Shown: piece by piece, positions 4,708-6,390 of the stretch
Layout of the letters: each line of letters starts with the position of its first letter
Position numbering within the stretch: position 1 is the first letter of the stretch
Assembly: GCA_016219235.1 (NCBI GenBank)
Contig: JACRBO010000162.1
Coordinates: forward strand, 1 to 6,390
Source of the DNA: Chloroflexota bacterium
GTDB taxonomy: Bacteria; Chloroflexota; Anaerolineae; Fen-1058
Direction of reading: 5' to 3'
DNA: 6,390 nt
Translations under genes and position numbers: made by a program
The notes under the pieces: generated by a model
Database searches by the model: none
What the model was told of the DNA's origin: nothing
The model's input: only the letters and a program-made list of their open reading frames with translations

Positions 4708-4780
4708 GAGCGCTATTGCTTGCGCGAGGCGGGCTTTGTCGCGGATTAACCCTCCCGCGCAGCACTGTGCTGTGCCTGCC

Positions 4781-5170
4781 TCACGTTCCTTTTCCGAGCA
4801 ACGCCAGAAAAGCCAGAGCAGCGGCCGAAGGACGTGCGTCTTTGCGAGTCAAAACAAATAGTGAGCGCGCGAAATGCAGTTCGGGAATCGCTGGCGCGAC
4901 AACCCGTTTCTGAGCGATCTCCAGCGTAACCGCACGCTGTGAAATGAACGCGATCCCCAACCCGGCTGCCACCGACCGCTTCACACCCTCGCAACCCATC
5001 ATCTCTACGATCCGTTTGGGCGTCATGCCCAACTGTGCAAGACGTGTCTCCGTGATCTGCCGTGTCGCCGACCCCGGCGTGAAGGCGTGCTGTCTAATCA
5101 GCAGATGCCCGACTGGAACGATCAACTTGCTCTTGTCATCGACCAGCGGTCGGATTAGTAAGCCGCCACC
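4781..5170 (-). pseudogene. C-terminal part of a LysR-family regulator, with a further internal deletion
   Basis: The frame is open from 5170 (just after an in-frame TGA at 5171-5173) to a stop at 4781. It encodes the effector-binding domain of a LysR regulator: IRPLVDDKSKLIVPVGH, then LIRQHAFTPGSATRQITETR, and GCEGVKRSVAAGLGIAFISQ followed by RAVTLE, ending in a typical FVLTRKDARPSAAALAFLALL. The N-terminal HTH and most of the first subdomain are missing. About 15 residues that normally link the PxGH turn to the (L)IRQ/LRE strand are also absent, the join lying near 5102-5107 in frame. A possible TTG start at 5125 has no convincing ribosome site. Without an HTH it cannot bind DNA as a LysR protein does. 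Intact relatives of about 300 residues often control sulfur or anion transport genes, but the original target is unknown. Confidence 0.7.
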
Positions 5171-5263
5171 TCAGTCGGGGTACCGACGAAATCCTTATCG
5201 AATCGATCTTCGAATACTTGACGCTAACAGCATGGCATCTCGCTTTCTCCCCTTGCAACGCGC
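5126..5263. other. Junction region between the membrane protein and the LysR fragment
   Basis: Only the last part, from about 5170 down, reads as LysR homology. The rest carries short frames with stops in all phases on the minus strand. One of them (RQVFEDRFDKDFVGTPTEVA then AY and a stop) looks protein-like and could be the tail of another lost gene. No HTH region is visible, and I see no clear promoter. Confidence 0.3.
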
Positions 5264-6196
5264 TCAGCGCATGGTCTCGTCTGCGATGTGCGGCGGCGCT
5301 GATACGTAACTGAGCAATAAGCCAACTCCACCGGTCATGACAATGCTGCCGGCCCAGAGATGGATTGACCAGGCGATGCCGGCGGTGATCTGCCCGGCGA
5401 GAAAATATAAACAGCCGAAGATCAGTGGCACGGTGAAGGCCAACACGCGCAGCGCGCTCAATCGTTGACTGGATGGTCGCAGACGCTGATACAAGAAATC
5501 GATGGCGACGCCCGCCAGGATCCGGGCGATCACCGGCATAATCGGATACGGGCCTCCGTCAAATAAGAAACCCATTGCGACTGCGTTAATCCCAAAGATC
5601 AGGCTGATCGCGCCCGGGGCCAATGTCCAACGCTGCGTGAGCAATATGAGCACACTCATGTAAATAGCCGTGTCTAGCAAGAAACTGATGACGCCTTGCT
5701 CCTGGGCTTGCCAGGCTGCCTGACTGCCGCCAAGGCCCCACAGGTTCGCCAGCGGGTGAGCAATCTGCGCAAAGAAAGTCAAGATCGATAACAGGAAGGT
5801 GGCCGACAAGATCATCGGCAATTGATCAACTAAACGATGTGCAGGGTTATCGATGCGCTGCCAGGCAGATCGCAGCGGACCACCCACGATTAAGATACCC
5901 GCGCAGGCCAGGAGCAGGTGCGTGGGACTGAGCAACGCTTCCACGTTCTGCTCAATACCAAGGAACGTATGCCAGACTAGATCGCCTACGCCGCCAACTG
6001 CGAATAATGCCCCGCCGATCATAGATAGACCATAACCGATCGGCAAGGCCTGCCGCCAGGTAGAGCCGCGCAGCACGTTGCGAACAAAGGCATTGAACAG
6101 AAAAGCCGTTGCTGCTAAATGACCTGCATACAAGACAGCATGCCAGGGGGTGAAGAACGATTCATCGGTCTGACCGTGGGTGTGCGCCCAGCCGTC
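5264..6196 (-). pseudogene. Polytopic membrane protein of unknown function, 5'-truncated
   Basis: From an in-frame TAG at 6197-6199 the frame is open for 310 residues; the first available TTG start (6133) leaves 289. About eight hydrophobic segments are visible. Protein-like sequence upstream of that TTG (DGWAHTHGQTDESFFTPWHA) argues that the true N-terminus, probably one membrane helix, has been lost. The same pattern occurs twice: an Asp-Trp-His cluster, an acidic stretch, then F/L-T/S-P-x-H before a helix. The copies are WAHTHGQTDESFFTPWHAVL and VWHTFLGIEQNVEALLSPTH. Paired His and acidic residues at membrane edges could bind a metal or quinone; that is speculation. I do not recognise a named family. 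It ends in SAPPHIADETMR, and its 5' end faces the TetR-family gene across about 95 bases. Confidence 0.6.
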
Positions 6197-6199
6197 CTA

Positions 6200-6292
6200 T
6201 TACATTTACGCGGCGATGTCAACGATCAAATAGACTGACCTGTGACATATGCAATACTCGTCGCGGTTGTGTATCTTTTCGGGAGGCGCGGC
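6200..6292. other. Divergent intergenic region upstream of the TetR-type gene
   Basis: This 93-base gap separates the membrane-protein remnant from the TetR-type start. It contains TGTCA/TGACA-like half-sites (near 6218 and 6243) that could form an operator, and an AT-rich patch near 6246-6256 that could serve as a -10. GGGAGG (6281-6286) is a strong ribosome site for the following gene. Nothing here is certain beyond the ribosome site. Confidence 0.35.
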
Positions 6293-6390
6293 ATGGGGGA
6301 CAAAATCGATCGTCGAGTCAAGCGCTCGCAGAATCTCTTAGGTGAGGCCTTGATGTCGCTGATCCTTGAGAAAGGTTACGAAGCAATCAC
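6293..6390 (+). CDS. TetR-family regulator, N-terminal part cut by the window edge
   Basis: The 32 visible residues begin MGDKIDRRVKRSQNLLGEAL and continue MSLILEKGYEAIT. This is the first helix of a TetR DNA-binding domain, with the usual basic RRVKRSQ lead and the LxxxxxxLxxEKGYEAIT pattern before the helix-turn-helix. GGGAGG lies six bases before the ATG. The rest is outside the window, so ligand and target are unknown. Its divergent position next to a membrane protein gene would fit local control of that gene. Confidence 0.75.
   Translation, partial: MGDKIDRRVKRSQNLLGEALMSLILEKGYEAI

Noticed and set aside
4471..4749. A 92-residue plus-strand open frame.
   Set aside because: The minus-strand frame in the same place has better codon bias and more protein-like sequence, although neither could be identified.
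4746..4782. Terminator after the LysR fragment (palindrome CAGCAC-T-GTGCTG).
   Set aside because: The stem is short and no T-run follows on the minus strand. The same bases are part of an open reading frame.
1..6390. tRNA, rRNA, CRISPR arrays, or a transposase with terminal repeats.
   Set aside because: No cloverleaf-like segment, no regularly spaced repeats, and no transposase motifs were seen on either strand.

Overview
The window looks like an accessory, partly eroded stretch of a GC-rich bacterial chromosome. The protein style (an ArsR-rhodanese fusion, a stand-alone ThrRS-type editing domain, a GcvH-like protein followed by a small zinc-binding-type protein, TSUP and UPF0718/ArsP-like permeases) is reminiscent of Chloroflexota. 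That placement is an impression from remembered family resemblance, not a measured result.

Layout. The left end (6-1380) is on the + strand. It holds an ArsR-family DNA-binding domain and a rhodanese domain split by an apparent one-base frameshift near 234-239, then a complete stand-alone tRNA-Thr editing-domain-like protein (754-1164), then the N-terminal piece of a probable nucleoside phosphorylase. That piece runs tail-to-tail into the N-terminal piece of a zinc-binding-type (DGC-like) protein on the - strand. From about 1354 to 6196 every gene is on the - strand. Read in transcription order they are: a 5'-truncated polytopic membrane protein; the C-terminal part of a LysR regulator; an unrecognised Cys-containing reading frame; an intact arsR with a perfect inverted-repeat operator over its predicted promoter; an intact 85-residue CxxC thioredoxin with a terminator behind it; the C-terminal remnant of a second thioredoxin-fold protein; an intact 351-residue UPF0718/ArsP-like permease with a CSCS motif; a 69-residue TSUP (TauE/SafE) relic with its middle missing; a GcvH-like lipoyl carrier with a repeat element inserted in frame; and the DGC-like fragment, coupled to it by an ATGA overlap. 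A TetR-family regulator begins on the + strand at 6293 and leaves the window.

Function. The coherent core is arsR, the small thioredoxin and the permease: a metalloid- or thiol-sensing repressor, a redox carrier and an exporter-type permease. The flanking rhodanese, TSUP and lipoyl-carrier genes point to sulfur, thiol or arsenic handling, but a single joint pathway is inference.

Most striking feature. Many genes here are incomplete, and the breaks are sharp: one frameshift, two internal in-frame deletions (TSUP, LysR), three lost 5' ends, one tail-to-tail junction of two genes that have both lost their 3' ends, and one repeat insertion. The intact arsR operator and the intact ArsR, thioredoxin and permease reading frames stand out against this. 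Either the locus is decaying by serial deletion around a retained core, or the sequence contains assembly or homopolymer errors. Raw reads would decide.
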